From Candidatus Falkowiibacteriota bacterium (GTDB taxonomy: Bacteria > Patescibacteriota > Patescibacteriia > Patescibacteriales > UBA12075), in contig QMNH01000012.1 in NCBI GenBank assembly GCA_003647675.1, positions 1 to 11,524 of the forward strand: DNA of 11,524 nucleotides. The letters are read 5' to 3'. Of this stretch, positions 1 through 7,579 are shown in pieces. The notes under the pieces were generated by a model, which had not been told where the DNA came from, made no database searches, and worked only from the letters and a program-made list of their open reading frames with translations. Both the position numbers and the translations under genes were made by a program. The number at the start of each line of letters is the position of its first letter. Position 1 is the stretch's first letter.

Positions 1-2062
1 CGGCTAAATACGTAAATTCAACCTGGCTCGTGCCGGAATTATAAAATCCGAAATTACTGCCATAAATTGTAATATACTGCTCAACCGGCCCTAGCGCCGG
101 ATCAATATAGTCTATTACCGGACCGCCGATTATATCTTTAAGCACATCAAAGCGCAAATAATTTGAATTCTCGGCATTAGCCATAATAAACACGGTATTC
201 TTACCAGGCAAAATATTGGGTATATCGGCTTCAACCGATGTGGTCTGCCAATTGGAAATATTATTCGCGGTTATATTACTGGCTTCATTCCCGAACTTTA
301 CAGTCCGGTCTGCTCCGGTAAAACCTGTGCCCTCTAAACCAAAACTGTCTTCAAAATAGCCGCAATTGGACTCAAAACAAACATGTAAACTATCTGTTAT
401 TGTAAGATTTTTCGCTAAACAAAGACCGGGCCGGGCTATACTATTTACCTCAAAATCGCTTAAAAGCGGACCATAATTATCACTGCTCTCGTCCTGCTTG
501 CCGTCATCCCTTACTACTTTAACCGAGCCTGAGGCCGCGCCTGAAGGCACTACCACTATTATCTGATCCGATAGCCAATCACTTACGCATTCTGGGTTAA
601 TATCGCCGGGGAATTGAGCCGGAACAGCCATATAATCGTTCAAACCTGAATCCCAAAAATAAACTTGTCCCGGTACTGTTCCAAAATAACGGCCACCGAT
701 AGTTATCCAGTTTCCCGGCGCCCCGTTATCCGGACTAAAATAATAAATAACCGGATCCTGATCTTCGCACGGCTCGCAGTCCGCGCCGCCGCAGTCAATT
801 TCTTCTTCGTCCGCATCCAATACCCCATTACAGCAATGCCCCACGCGTATTAAAGCATCAAAACTATCACTCGCCATCATGCTCGCCATGTCGTCGGCCT
901 CCAAACTAAACGTATAAGTTTGTCCGGCTGCCGTAGAAGGTATGTTATATTGATATTCACTAAACTGATATCTATTCCCGGTGCCCGGTTCGGTATATAC
1001 TAATAAACTTGTCCAATCATAAAATCTTAATTCTGAAATTCCAATATCATCCCGGCCCCAGCCGCCAACCGTATTAGCGTCTATTTCTAAAGAGCCGTCA
1101 TCAGCGCACATTTGCTCCGGTATAATACCGGCAATAGGCGGATCACTGTCAACTACATTATTAGTACTAAATACGAATTGGCAATTTCCGCTCAAACAAT
1201 CCAGGGCTTGCGGCCCGGCCGCTACTATTTCGCTGCTACCGTCAATCGTAACCTGAAACTTACTCCACTCGTCAAAACAATTAGTAGTATTATTTTCATC
1301 GCCACAGCCGGCCAAAGCTTTAAAGCTTAACCTGCGGCGATTAGAAGAAATAATAATATCTTCGCCCGCTACCGCCAATGGCCCAACCGGAGTTTCCACG
1401 CCAGTACCCGAATCAATATCGGCAATTTTTTCTATTTCAAAATTATTATTTAGCATTCCTTGGGTAACGCTTACGTCAATCGCCTTATTAAAATAAGTTT
1501 TTACGACTACGTTTCTTATGATGTTAATCGCCCCATCGCTCGGAATAGTGTTTGAAACTCGAAAAGCGTTTCCGCTCGGTATTCCGCAATTACTGCCAAT
1601 GCATTCGCCCCAAGTTCCGTCAATACAAGTCCTAATTCCGCCACAACCACAATCCCTGGTTGCTCCATCTTCGCATCCTCCGCCGGTAATAGCTTGATCG
1701 GCAAAATTTATCACAAACGTGACAATGGCGAAAGCCGCTAAAATGATTATTAAACCGATAACCGCCGCTATTAAAGTCCGCTTGGCTTTTTCAATTCGTT
1801 CCGGCTGTCCGGACGCGGTCATCCACAGCCAGCCCCCGTACATTATCATAACTACCGCTATAATCCCCAAAAACCCCAAAGCAAAACGCACCACATTAAC
1901 TATCATCACCCGTAGGTCAGATTCGCCGGCTTCGCTTAAACCAATATCACCAGCGTAGTCCAAACCGATATCCGGACCCTGGGCTAGGACAAAATTAACC
2001 CCGGCAATAAAAATAATTGCCAGGATTGAAAAAAATATTAACTTCCTAAAACTCTTTGACAT
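1..2062 (-). CDS. Secreted pilin-like/Ig/IPT-TIG repeat surface protein (partial, C-terminus beyond window)
   Basis: I read 687 complete codons from an ATG at 2062 with no stop before the left edge, so the protein is larger than this. Residues 1-27 form a signal peptide ending VLA, with the mature protein starting QGPDIG. Residues 28-125 resemble the VirB2/TrbC-type T4SS pilin family: a short polar stretch, a hydrophobic helix at about 56-80, a basic loop (KAKRT) and a second helix at about 97-119. A cysteine-rich linker follows (Cys130, 138, 140, 146, 154, 159). Next come an Ig-like (Big_5-like) domain at about 165-265, another beta-rich stretch to about 400, a second Cys cluster (410-432, CCNG...DCGG..C..C), and three IPT/TIG-like domains from about 437, 527 and 645; the last carries ITIYGSNFG. 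An upstream in-frame ATG at 2083 is cut off by a stop, which supports the chosen start; no SD is visible. The likely role is a membrane-anchored surface or adhesive protein. The exact function is unknown. It sits 27 bp behind a paralogue. Confidence 0.85.
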   Translation of the reverse strand, partial: MSKSFRKLIFFSILAIIFIAGVNFVLAQGPDIGLDYAGDIGLSEAGESDLRVMIVNVVRFALGFLGIIAVVMIMYGGWLWMTASGQPERIEKAKRTLIAAVIGLIIILAAFAIVTFVINFADQAITGGGCEDGATRDCGCGGIRTCIDGTWGECIGSNCGIPSGNAFRVSNTIPSDGAINIIRNVVVKTYFNKAIDVSVTQGMLNNNFEIEKIADIDSGTGVETPVGPLAVAGEDIIISSNRRRLSFKALAGCGDENNTTNCFDEWSKFQVTIDGSSEIVAAGPQALDCLSGNCQFVFSTNNVVDSDPPIAGIIPEQMCADDGSLEIDANTVGGWGRDDIGISELRFYDWTSLLVYTEPGTGNRYQFSEYQYNIPSTAAGQTYTFSLEADDMASMMASDSFDALIRVGHCCNGVLDADEEEIDCGGADCEPCEDQDPVIYYFSPDNGAPGNWITIGGRYFGTVPGQVYFWDSGLNDYMAVPAQFPGDINPECVSDWLSDQIIVVVPSGAASGSVKVVRDDGKQDESSDNYGPLLSDFEVNSIARPGLCLAKNLTITDSLHVCFESNCGYFEDSFGLEGTGFTGADRTVKFGNEASNITANNISNWQTTSVEADIPNILPGKNTVFIMANAENSNYLRFDVLKDIIGGPVIDYIDPALGPVEQYITIYGSNFGFYNSGTSQVEFTYLA

Positions 2063-2089
2063 TAAAATATTTTAGTATTTCATTTATAA

Positions 2090-3820
2090 TTATGGTTCGC
2101 AACTATTAGTGCTTAAAGTTCCATCGCAACAATAAGGATAATCGGGAGGATTGGACGTACAATTAGGTCCAGCGCTGGGATTATAGCAATTTTGATAAAT
2201 ATCCTTGGCATTTGAATTTATTTCAGGCGTGTAACCAGCTTCTTCAGCAAAATCCGCATGATTTATATTAAGCCTAGTTTTTATTTCAAGCAGTAAAACT
2301 TCATTGGTTATCCAATAAAAAACCGCGTTACCGGCCGGATCAGCGTACAGGGCAACGCTGGTTTTGTTTAAACTACTGCTCATCATGCGCTTATCAAAAA
2401 TAGCGTAGACTGCCTGATCTAAAGCTATGTTAGTATCGCCTATATCAGGACTAATTTGTTCAATCGCCGGCGCCGAAACGTCTATATTAGAAGAAGTGTT
2501 AAAAAGCCAAGTATAATCATCGCCTTGTATGGCCGCGTCTGGATTATTTTCGTCATAAGGCGGCAAGCCGGTCTGTGCTTGCGGACCCTGAGCCGTGCCG
2601 TCTTTATTTCCATCCAGGGAATTGTCCGCCATGTCCACTAATCCGTCATAAACTAAAGGAATGGAAAGATCGCAAGCTTTAACCAAAACCGAAATAGCGC
2701 TTGACCCGGGCAGACAATAAACTATATCGCCGCAAGTGTTTATCCCGCAATCGTCAACAGTTAAAAATTCCACTGTGCGGTATTGGTTTGAAACATATAA
2801 ATTCCCGGCCACTAAACTGCCGCCCACGTAAACTTCAATATTAATATTTGAATCGTTATATACTGAGCTAGGGTCAATGGCTTCGTTAAAATTAATCTGG
2901 ATTACGACGTTGCGGGGCTCAGTATCGTCGGGCTGGGGAATTACGCTGGTAATAATCGGCGGTGTAACATCAATAAACGTGCTGACTTCAAATTTCCAGT
3001 CATAACCGCCGCCAGTTCCAGGAAACAATAAATCACCGTTGCCCTTGTGAATATCATTAGTTAAAGCTACCGTATACCAAATTTCTTCGCTGGGAGAGCC
3101 GATATAGGACGGAACCTGGGTAAATTTATATGTTTTTTGGTCAGCGCTGGCTTCAGCTGTAAAATTATCTAAAAACGGCCCATCTATTGATTCGCTGGTT
3201 TTTGATATTTTTATATTAGCCGTATTTATGCCGGTGCCGCTGATTATATCGCTGGCCATAATCGGCTCCCTAAATGTTATTACAATTTTTGTGTTGCGCG
3301 GTACGTCTGTCTGGTTTCGCGCCGGATAATGGTATTCAATCGCGTCGTTCCCGGAAGCACCAAACCCGCCGCCTCCACCTCCTCCGCCGCCGCCGCCGCC
3401 TCCGCCGCCGCCGTTTAAACCGCCACTAATAGTATTAACTATAAAGGCAACAATCGCGTAAGAAGCTAAAATAATAATCAGACCGATAACCGCGTTAATT
3501 AAAGTTCTTTTGGCCCGCCCTATTTTCTCTTCACTGCCTCCGGAAGACATCCATAGCCAGCCGGCATACATTATCATTACTACCGCTATAATTCCCAAAA
3601 AAGTCAACAAATACTTTATTATATCTAAAATTAATATTCTAATGTCTTTGTCTTCGGCGCTTGGTAAATTTAAATCTTCGGCATATTCAATGCCAATATC
3701 CGGGCCTTGAGCAGAAACAGCATTAATTTTAATAAATAAAAAAACAGCGGTCATTAAAAAAATAAATAAAATAACCGCTGATATTATTGACTTTTTGCTT
3801 CTTTCACTCCTTGTGCGCAT
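2090..3820 (-). CDS. Secreted pilin-like domain fused to Ig-like (Big_5) domains
   Basis: A 576-residue protein when started at the ATG at 3820. The frame stays open to a GTG at 3847, but that adds nine residues before an otherwise normal signal peptide. Residues 1-37 are a basic then hydrophobic signal sequence ending AVSA, and the mature protein starts QGPDIG as in its neighbour. Two hydrophobic helices (about 66-90 and 107-129) around an RAKRT loop match the T4SS pilin fold. By hand count, 56 of 92 mature N-terminal residues are identical to the downstream paralogue without gaps. A run of 16 glycines (137-152) then acts as a hinge. Three Ig-like (Big_5-like) segments follow at about 161-285, 287-450 and 460-555, with the typical pattern of proline, an N/D-V-x-x-N turn and a F/I-x-E/K-x-I/M strand. 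The last 35 residues are Cys-rich and end CEP. Probably membrane-anchored with an extracellular C-terminus. It may be a surface filament or adhesin; the function is inferred. Confidence 0.87.
   Translation of the reverse strand: MRTRSERSKKSIISAVILFIFLMTAVFLFIKINAVSAQGPDIGIEYAEDLNLPSAEDKDIRILILDIIKYLLTFLGIIAVVMIMYAGWLWMSSGGSEEKIGRAKRTLINAVIGLIIILASYAIVAFIVNTISGGLNGGGGGGGGGGGGGGGGFGASGNDAIEYHYPARNQTDVPRNTKIVITFREPIMASDIISGTGINTANIKISKTSESIDGPFLDNFTAEASADQKTYKFTQVPSYIGSPSEEIWYTVALTNDIHKGNGDLLFPGTGGGYDWKFEVSTFIDVTPPIITSVIPQPDDTEPRNVVIQINFNEAIDPSSVYNDSNINIEVYVGGSLVAGNLYVSNQYRTVEFLTVDDCGINTCGDIVYCLPGSSAISVLVKACDLSIPLVYDGLVDMADNSLDGNKDGTAQGPQAQTGLPPYDENNPDAAIQGDDYTWLFNTSSNIDVSAPAIEQISPDIGDTNIALDQAVYAIFDKRMMSSSLNKTSVALYADPAGNAVFYWITNEVLLLEIKTRLNINHADFAEEAGYTPEINSNAKDIYQNCYNPSAGPNCTSNPPDYPYCCDGTLSTNSCEP
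3365..3412 (-). repeat. In-frame glycine-codon tract (16 x GGN)
   Basis: Sixteen consecutive glycine codons, mostly GGC with some GGA, GGT and GGG, separate the membrane domain from the first Ig-like domain of the upstream envelope protein. The tract is strongly GC-rich within an AT-rich genome. Length changes by slippage would keep the frame and only alter the hinge length. Confidence 0.95.
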
Positions 3821-3932
3821 GAAATAAAATTTATTATATAAAAACACTAAAAATACTGAAACACTTTTTTAATAATTTTAATATTATTCTTTTTTATTAA
3901 ATAACTCTGCTTAATTATAAATCAAAACAAAA

Positions 3933-3961
3933 TTGACTAATCCACAGTTTTATAATATTAT
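3933..3961 (+). promoter_or_regulatory. Candidate sigma-70-type promoter for rel
   Basis: TTGACT (3933-3938) and TATTAT (3956-3961) are separated by 17 bp; each box matches five of six consensus bases. Transcription would begin near 3968, about 48 nt before the rel ATG. The surrounding DNA is very AT-rich, so chance matches to the -10 box are common; the -35 box and the spacing carry most of the weight. The divergent minus-strand gene has a TATAAT at 3833-3838 but no good -35 box. Confidence 0.5.
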
Positions 3962-4015
3962 TATAACATAAAACTGAAAAAAAATACAAAAATAATTTAT
4001 TCTAAATTTAATAAA

Positions 4016-5482
4016 ATGACAATTAGCCAGGTTATAACAAAAGTAAAAAACAATAATCCGGAGGCGGATGAAAAAATGCTGAAAAAAGCTTATGATTTTG
4101 CGGCTAAAGCGCACGAAGGCCAAAAAAGAAAAACCGGCGAACCCTACATTCAGCATAGCTTACATACCGCATTTGTGCTGGCGCAAATAAAAGCCGATTT
4201 TCCAACAATAATTGCCGGCCTGCTTCATGATGTGCCGGAAGACACTGAATACGGCCTGGAAGAAATAAAAAAAAAATTCGGTGAAGAAGTGATGATGCTG
4301 GTGGAAGGAATTACTAAGCTAAGTAAAATCAAATACCGCGGAATTGAACGATATCGGGAAAGCTTGCGTAAAATGTTTTTGGCTATGGCTCGCGACCTGC
4401 GGGTTATTTTAATTAAGTTCAGCGACCGCCTGCATAATCTGCGCACCCTGGACGCCTTGCCGCCGGAAAAACGAAAACGTATTGCCGAAGAAACCATGGA
4501 AATTTACGCCCCGATTGCCGGCTTATTGGGAATTTGGCGGCTTAAATGGCAAATGGAAGATATTTGCTTTAAATTCCTTTATCCGGAAGAATTTAAAAAG
4601 CTGGAATATAAATATGAAGTGGAGAAAAAAATAGAACGCAATCAATATGCACAAAAAATAAAAAATATACTGGGACAAAAATTAAAGCAGGAGGGCATAG
4701 AATATAAAATAGAAGACCGCTTTAAGCATCTTTACAGCATATATAAAAAAATGCAGAGAAAAGACAGAAAATTTGACGAAATTTACGACGTATTCGCTTT
4801 AAGGCTAATCACTCCCACTATTTCCGATTGCTACAAAGCCCTGGGGGTAATCCATACTTTATGGAAGCCCAAATCAAATCGCATAAAAGATTATATCGCC
4901 GTACCCAAGCCCAATGGCTACCGCAGTCTTCACACAACCGTATTCGGCCCGGAAAACAAAGCCACCGAATTCCAAATTAGAACTAAAGAAATGCACGAAG
5001 AATCACTTTACGGTATTGCCGCTCATTTGCATTATAAACAAAAAGGCGGCTCGGATTATAAAACTTTAAAACAACCCCACTGGATAAAAGATATACTAAA
5101 TATCCAGCGCCAAGCCGAAAATACAAACGAATTTATCAGCGCTTTAAAACTTGATGTTTTTCATGACCGTATTTTCGTTTTCTCGCCAAAAGGCGATGTT
5201 TTTGATTTGCCGGAAAAATCAACTCCGATTGATTTTGCCTATATTGTCCATACGGAAATCGGCAATAAGGCTACCGGTGCGCTGATAAATAATAAAATGG
5301 CGACCCTGGACCAGCCTTTAAAAAATGGCGATCTGGTAGAAATTATAACCGATAAAAACCGCAAGGGGCCGAACCGCGATTGGCTGAAGTTCGTAAAAAC
5401 CAATCGCGCAAAAGAAAAAATTAGACACGCCTCCAAAGCTTCAAAACTTGAACAAATCAAAAAAATGATTCCCGGCATGTAA
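4016..5482 (+). CDS. rel: Bifunctional (p)ppGpp synthetase/hydrolase, short RelA/SpoT form
   Basis: A 488-residue RelA/SpoT homologue that makes and degrades the alarmone (p)ppGpp in the cytoplasm. The hydrolase HD domain (about 20-170) appears intact: H47, the HDVPED motif with H71, D72, E75 and D76, and D137/N141 in SDRLHN. The synthetase domain (about 225-350) has YDVFALR, the substrate loop KPNGYRSLHT and the EFQIRT strand with its catalytic glutamate. A TGS domain follows (about 382-447). The protein ends about 40 residues later, so the helical, zinc-finger and ACT/RRM regulatory domains of the usual roughly 700-residue long Rel are absent. The reading frame ends in a normal TAA followed by a terminator region, so this looks like the natural end rather than a frameshift. 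The ATG at 4016 has no SD; the chosen start gives the usual short lead-in to the AHEGQKRKTGEPYIQH segment. Confidence 0.95.
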   Translation: MTISQVITKVKNNNPEADEKMLKKAYDFAAKAHEGQKRKTGEPYIQHSLHTAFVLAQIKADFPTIIAGLLHDVPEDTEYGLEEIKKKFGEEVMMLVEGITKLSKIKYRGIERYRESLRKMFLAMARDLRVILIKFSDRLHNLRTLDALPPEKRKRIAEETMEIYAPIAGLLGIWRLKWQMEDICFKFLYPEEFKKLEYKYEVEKKIERNQYAQKIKNILGQKLKQEGIEYKIEDRFKHLYSIYKKMQRKDRKFDEIYDVFALRLITPTISDCYKALGVIHTLWKPKSNRIKDYIAVPKPNGYRSLHTTVFGPENKATEFQIRTKEMHEESLYGIAAHLHYKQKGGSDYKTLKQPHWIKDILNIQRQAENTNEFISALKLDVFHDRIFVFSPKGDVFDLPEKSTPIDFAYIVHTEIGNKATGALINNKMATLDQPLKNGDLVEIITDKNRKGPNRDWLKFVKTNRAKEKIRHASKASKLEQIKKMIPGM

Positions 5483-5498
5483 AAAAATCAATACTAAA

Positions 5499-5575
5499 TA
5501 GTTAGTGTGTAAAAACTAGCATCGGCTTAAAAATTTAAGATTTTTAACTTCGCACTAGTTTTTACACACTAACTA
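5499..5575. repeat. Composite hairpin with 21-bp perfect outer arms
   Basis: The left arm at 5499-5519 is the exact reverse complement of 5555-5575. Inside it, TTAAAAAT (5527-5534) pairs with ATTTTTAA (5540-5547) around a 5-nt TTAAG loop. Mismatched GC-richer segments of about 7 nt on each side separate the two stems. It lies 16 bp after the rel stop and just before the bidirectional terminator. It would form a stable structure in the rel 3' untranslated RNA. It could be an mRNA-stabilising or terminator element, or a remnant of a small palindromic element; the sequence does not decide between these. Confidence 0.85.
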
Positions 5576-5578
5576 AAT

Positions 5579-5606
5579 AAAAAAACAGGCCTAGGCCTGT
5601 TTTTTT
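5579..5606. terminator. Bidirectional intrinsic terminator between rel and rpsU
   Basis: A perfect 28-nt palindrome: an A-run, ACAGGC, a CTAG centre, GCCTGT, then a T-run. It reads as a GC-rich stem followed by U residues on either strand. It lies about 96 bp after the rel stop (plus strand) and 21 bp after the rpsU stop (minus strand), so it can end transcription of both convergent units. Confidence 0.9.
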
Positions 5607-5627
5607 ATCTATATTAAAATCAAAAAA

Positions 5628-5864
5628 TTACCATCTGTTTCTTGGCTCTTCTTTTAATTTACCAGTTTTTCTTAAATATTCATTTTTCTCACGAATTTTT
5701 TTACTGGCTAAAGCATACTCTTTTTGTCCGGCTTTATTTTTTTTCGCTTTTAAATATTTCCGATTGCGAAATTCTTTTAATTTTCTGCTTCGCAGCAATG
5801 TTTTATTAAATCTTCGCAAAAAGCCTTCAAAACTTTCGCCTTTTTTTCTTTTAAATTCTACCAC
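5628..5864 (-). CDS. rpsU: 30S ribosomal protein bS21
   Basis: A 78-residue, strongly basic protein with the bS21 signature at its N-terminus: VEFKRKKGESFEGFLRRFNK, followed by a lysine/arginine-rich helical tail. It is part of the small ribosomal subunit near the 3' end of 16S rRNA and helps in initiation. The start is GTG. It is supported by the only clear Shine-Dalgarno sequence in the window and by the conserved beginning of the family immediately after it. The length is near the usual 60-80 residues. It is the last gene of a probable hisS-rpsU unit, 33 bp after hisS, and is followed by the bidirectional terminator. Confidence 0.95.
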   Translation of the reverse strand: MVEFKRKKGESFEGFLRRFNKTLLRSRKLKEFRNRKYLKAKKNKAGQKEYALASKKIREKNEYLRKTGKLKEEPRNRW

Positions 5865-5880
5865 TTTTTCGCACCTGCCT
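5865..5880 (-). promoter_or_regulatory. Shine-Dalgarno site deciding the GTG start of rpsU
   Basis: On the minus strand AGGTG (5876-5872) matches the anti-SD core and is separated from the GTG at 5864 by the 7-nt spacer CGAAAAA. This is the only well-placed SD in the window and supports a GTG start rather than a later codon. Confidence 0.7.
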
Positions 5881-5897
5881 TTCTAGATAATTTATTA

Positions 5898-7316
5898 TTA
5901 ATTAATTTTTTTTTCTTCTTTTTCTTCCATAATGCCAATTGAAGAATTACTGCCATTTTCAAGCCTTTTATTTATTTCACTATAAATTTTTTTAAAATCA
6001 ATTACTTCCTGCGTGCCGGAATCCATGTCGCGAATAATTATAGTACCGTCTATCAATTCTTTTTGGCCCAATATTAAAGTCTGCTTCGCGCCCAGGCGGT
6101 TAGCTTCTTCCAGTTGCGCCTTAAGCCTGTCTTTTGTAAATGCCTGCCTTACTTTATATCCCCGGCGCCTCATTTCTTCAAAAAAAACAAACATCTTTCT
6201 TCTGGCTTGGTCTCCCAGCTGGGCTAAAAAAATAATATCGACTTTATCGCTCTTTAAAGGAATATTTATTTCTCTGATTTTTTTAACAACCCTTTCCAAC
6301 CCTAATCCGAAGCCGAGCGCCGGCGTCGGCCGGCCGCCAAGAATTTCTACCAGGCCGTCATAGCGCCCGCCGCCACATAGTGAAACTTGCCTTTGGAAAG
6401 AAGAAGAATCTTTATTTTCTTCATTTTCTGTTTCCTCAAATATAGGAACAATTTCAAAAACTGTGCGCGTATAATAATCAAGCCCGCGGACTAAAAACGG
6501 ATTTAAATTGTATGGAATATCCATTTCGTCCAAATATTCCAATACTTTTATAAAATGATCGCGGCACCCGTCGCACAAATAATCAACAATCTGGGGAGCA
6601 TCAGCGCTTACCTCTCGGCAGGCTTCAACTTTACAGTCCAGTAGCCTCAAAAGATTTTTATTAAATCTTTTTTTACAATCTACGCAAAGTTTTGTGCGCT
6701 TTCCCCTCTCTTTATAATATTCTTCTAATTTATTAATATATTCACTTCGGCACTCCGGACAGCCAATGCTGTTAATCTGCACCTGAACGTCAATTTGCAA
6801 TTCGCTAAAAAAATTATAAGCGATCAAAATTATCTGCGTGTCCGCTACCGGACTATCTTCGCCGATAATCTCCAAATCAAACTGGGTGTGCTGGCGCCAG
6901 CGGTTGGATTGCGGCTTTTCATATCTAAATACAGGCCCGAGCCAAAACATTTTTACCGGCTGTGGCAAATTAAATAATCCGTGCTCAATATACGCCCTGA
7001 CCAAGCCCGGAGTCGCTTCGGGGCGAAGTGCGATTTTATTCCCGCTCTTGTCAATAAAAGAATACATTTCTTTGGAAACAATATCGGTGTCCTTGCCAGT
7101 TGATCGTTCAAACAATTCAATTCTTTCCAGCATCGGCGTTTCCACGCGGTTAAATCCGTAAACCGAGGCTAAATCGCAAGCTTTTTTCTTTAATAAATCA
7201 TAATATTTATATTCATCAAATAAAATATCCCTTACTCCTCGCAAGCGGGAAAACTTTTTTTCCTTTCTTTTTCTAAATTCTTGATTTTGCGGTTTTTTTA
7301 TCTTTATATTAGCCAT
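5898..7316 (-). CDS. hisS: Histidyl-tRNA synthetase
   Basis: A 472-residue class II aminoacyl-tRNA synthetase that charges tRNA-His in the cytoplasm. Motif 1 lies around 50-65. The TxELRPE-like segment is seen as ALRPEATPGLVRAY (96-109). Motif 2 starts at FRYEKPQ (130-136) with RWRQHTQFD. The His-specific motifs are RGLDYYTRTVFE (about 275-287, with the catalytic arginine) and CGGGRYDGL (about 313-321); motif 3, ALGFGLGLERV, is near 330. The central insertion has the usual paired cysteines (CPEC, CVDC, CKVEAC, CDGC). The C-terminal anticodon-binding domain (about 355-455) is complete. Two small oddities are a lysine-rich lead of about 20 residues before the normal start of the fold (FSRLRGVRD) and an acidic/serine insert of about 20 residues between the two His motifs. 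The ATG at 7316 is the only ATG available and has no close SD. Likely transcribed with rpsU. Confidence 0.97.
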   Translation of the reverse strand: MANIKIKKPQNQEFRKRKEKKFSRLRGVRDILFDEYKYYDLLKKKACDLASVYGFNRVETPMLERIELFERSTGKDTDIVSKEMYSFIDKSGNKIALRPEATPGLVRAYIEHGLFNLPQPVKMFWLGPVFRYEKPQSNRWRQHTQFDLEIIGEDSPVADTQIILIAYNFFSELQIDVQVQINSIGCPECRSEYINKLEEYYKERGKRTKLCVDCKKRFNKNLLRLLDCKVEACREVSADAPQIVDYLCDGCRDHFIKVLEYLDEMDIPYNLNPFLVRGLDYYTRTVFEIVPIFEETENEENKDSSSFQRQVSLCGGGRYDGLVEILGGRPTPALGFGLGLERVVKKIREINIPLKSDKVDIIFLAQLGDQARRKMFVFFEEMRRRGYKVRQAFTKDRLKAQLEEANRLGAKQTLILGQKELIDGTIIIRDMDSGTQEVIDFKKIYSEINKRLENGSNSSIGIMEEKEEKKIN

Positions 7317-7402
7317 AATATAATCTATAATATTATTTATTAACTCACCTTGCGTACTTTTTAATAAATACTGGATAAACCACCATTAAATGTGTAATAA
7401 TT

Positions 7403-7509
7403 TTTAATTTCCAATTTTGAATTTTGAATGAATTTTAAATGATTTAATGTTTAAAAATTAAAAATTAAAACATTCATTCAAAATTGGAAATTCAAAATTG
7501 GAAATTAAA
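7403..7509. repeat. Long imperfect inverted repeat between lepB and hisS
   Basis: TTTAATTTCCAATTTTGAAT (7403-7422) is the exact reverse complement of 7490-7509. The stem continues with 11 bp (7423-7433 with 7472-7482) after a 7-nt bulge (7483-7489) that repeats part of the arm. The AT-only loop has further weak self-pairing. The CCAATTTTGAAT unit occurs twice in the right arm (reverse complement). It fills most of the 263-bp gap after lepB. It may act as a weak terminator or be a dispersed palindromic element; there is no coding potential. Confidence 0.8.
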
Positions 7510-7579
7510 CAATATTTAATGTAGGTCTAAAAATATTATATATATTTAAAAAATAATAAAACGTGCGTATGGTAAATTA

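Noticed and set aside
1..3820. Part of a complete conjugation or type IV secretion cluster
   Set aside because: Only pilin-like modules are present; no ATPase, channel or relaxase gene is in the window.
3821..3847. GTG at 3847 as the start of the upstream pilin-Ig protein
   Set aside because: It adds nine residues before a normal signal peptide, has no SD, and a TATAAT-like box lies between it and the ATG at 3820.
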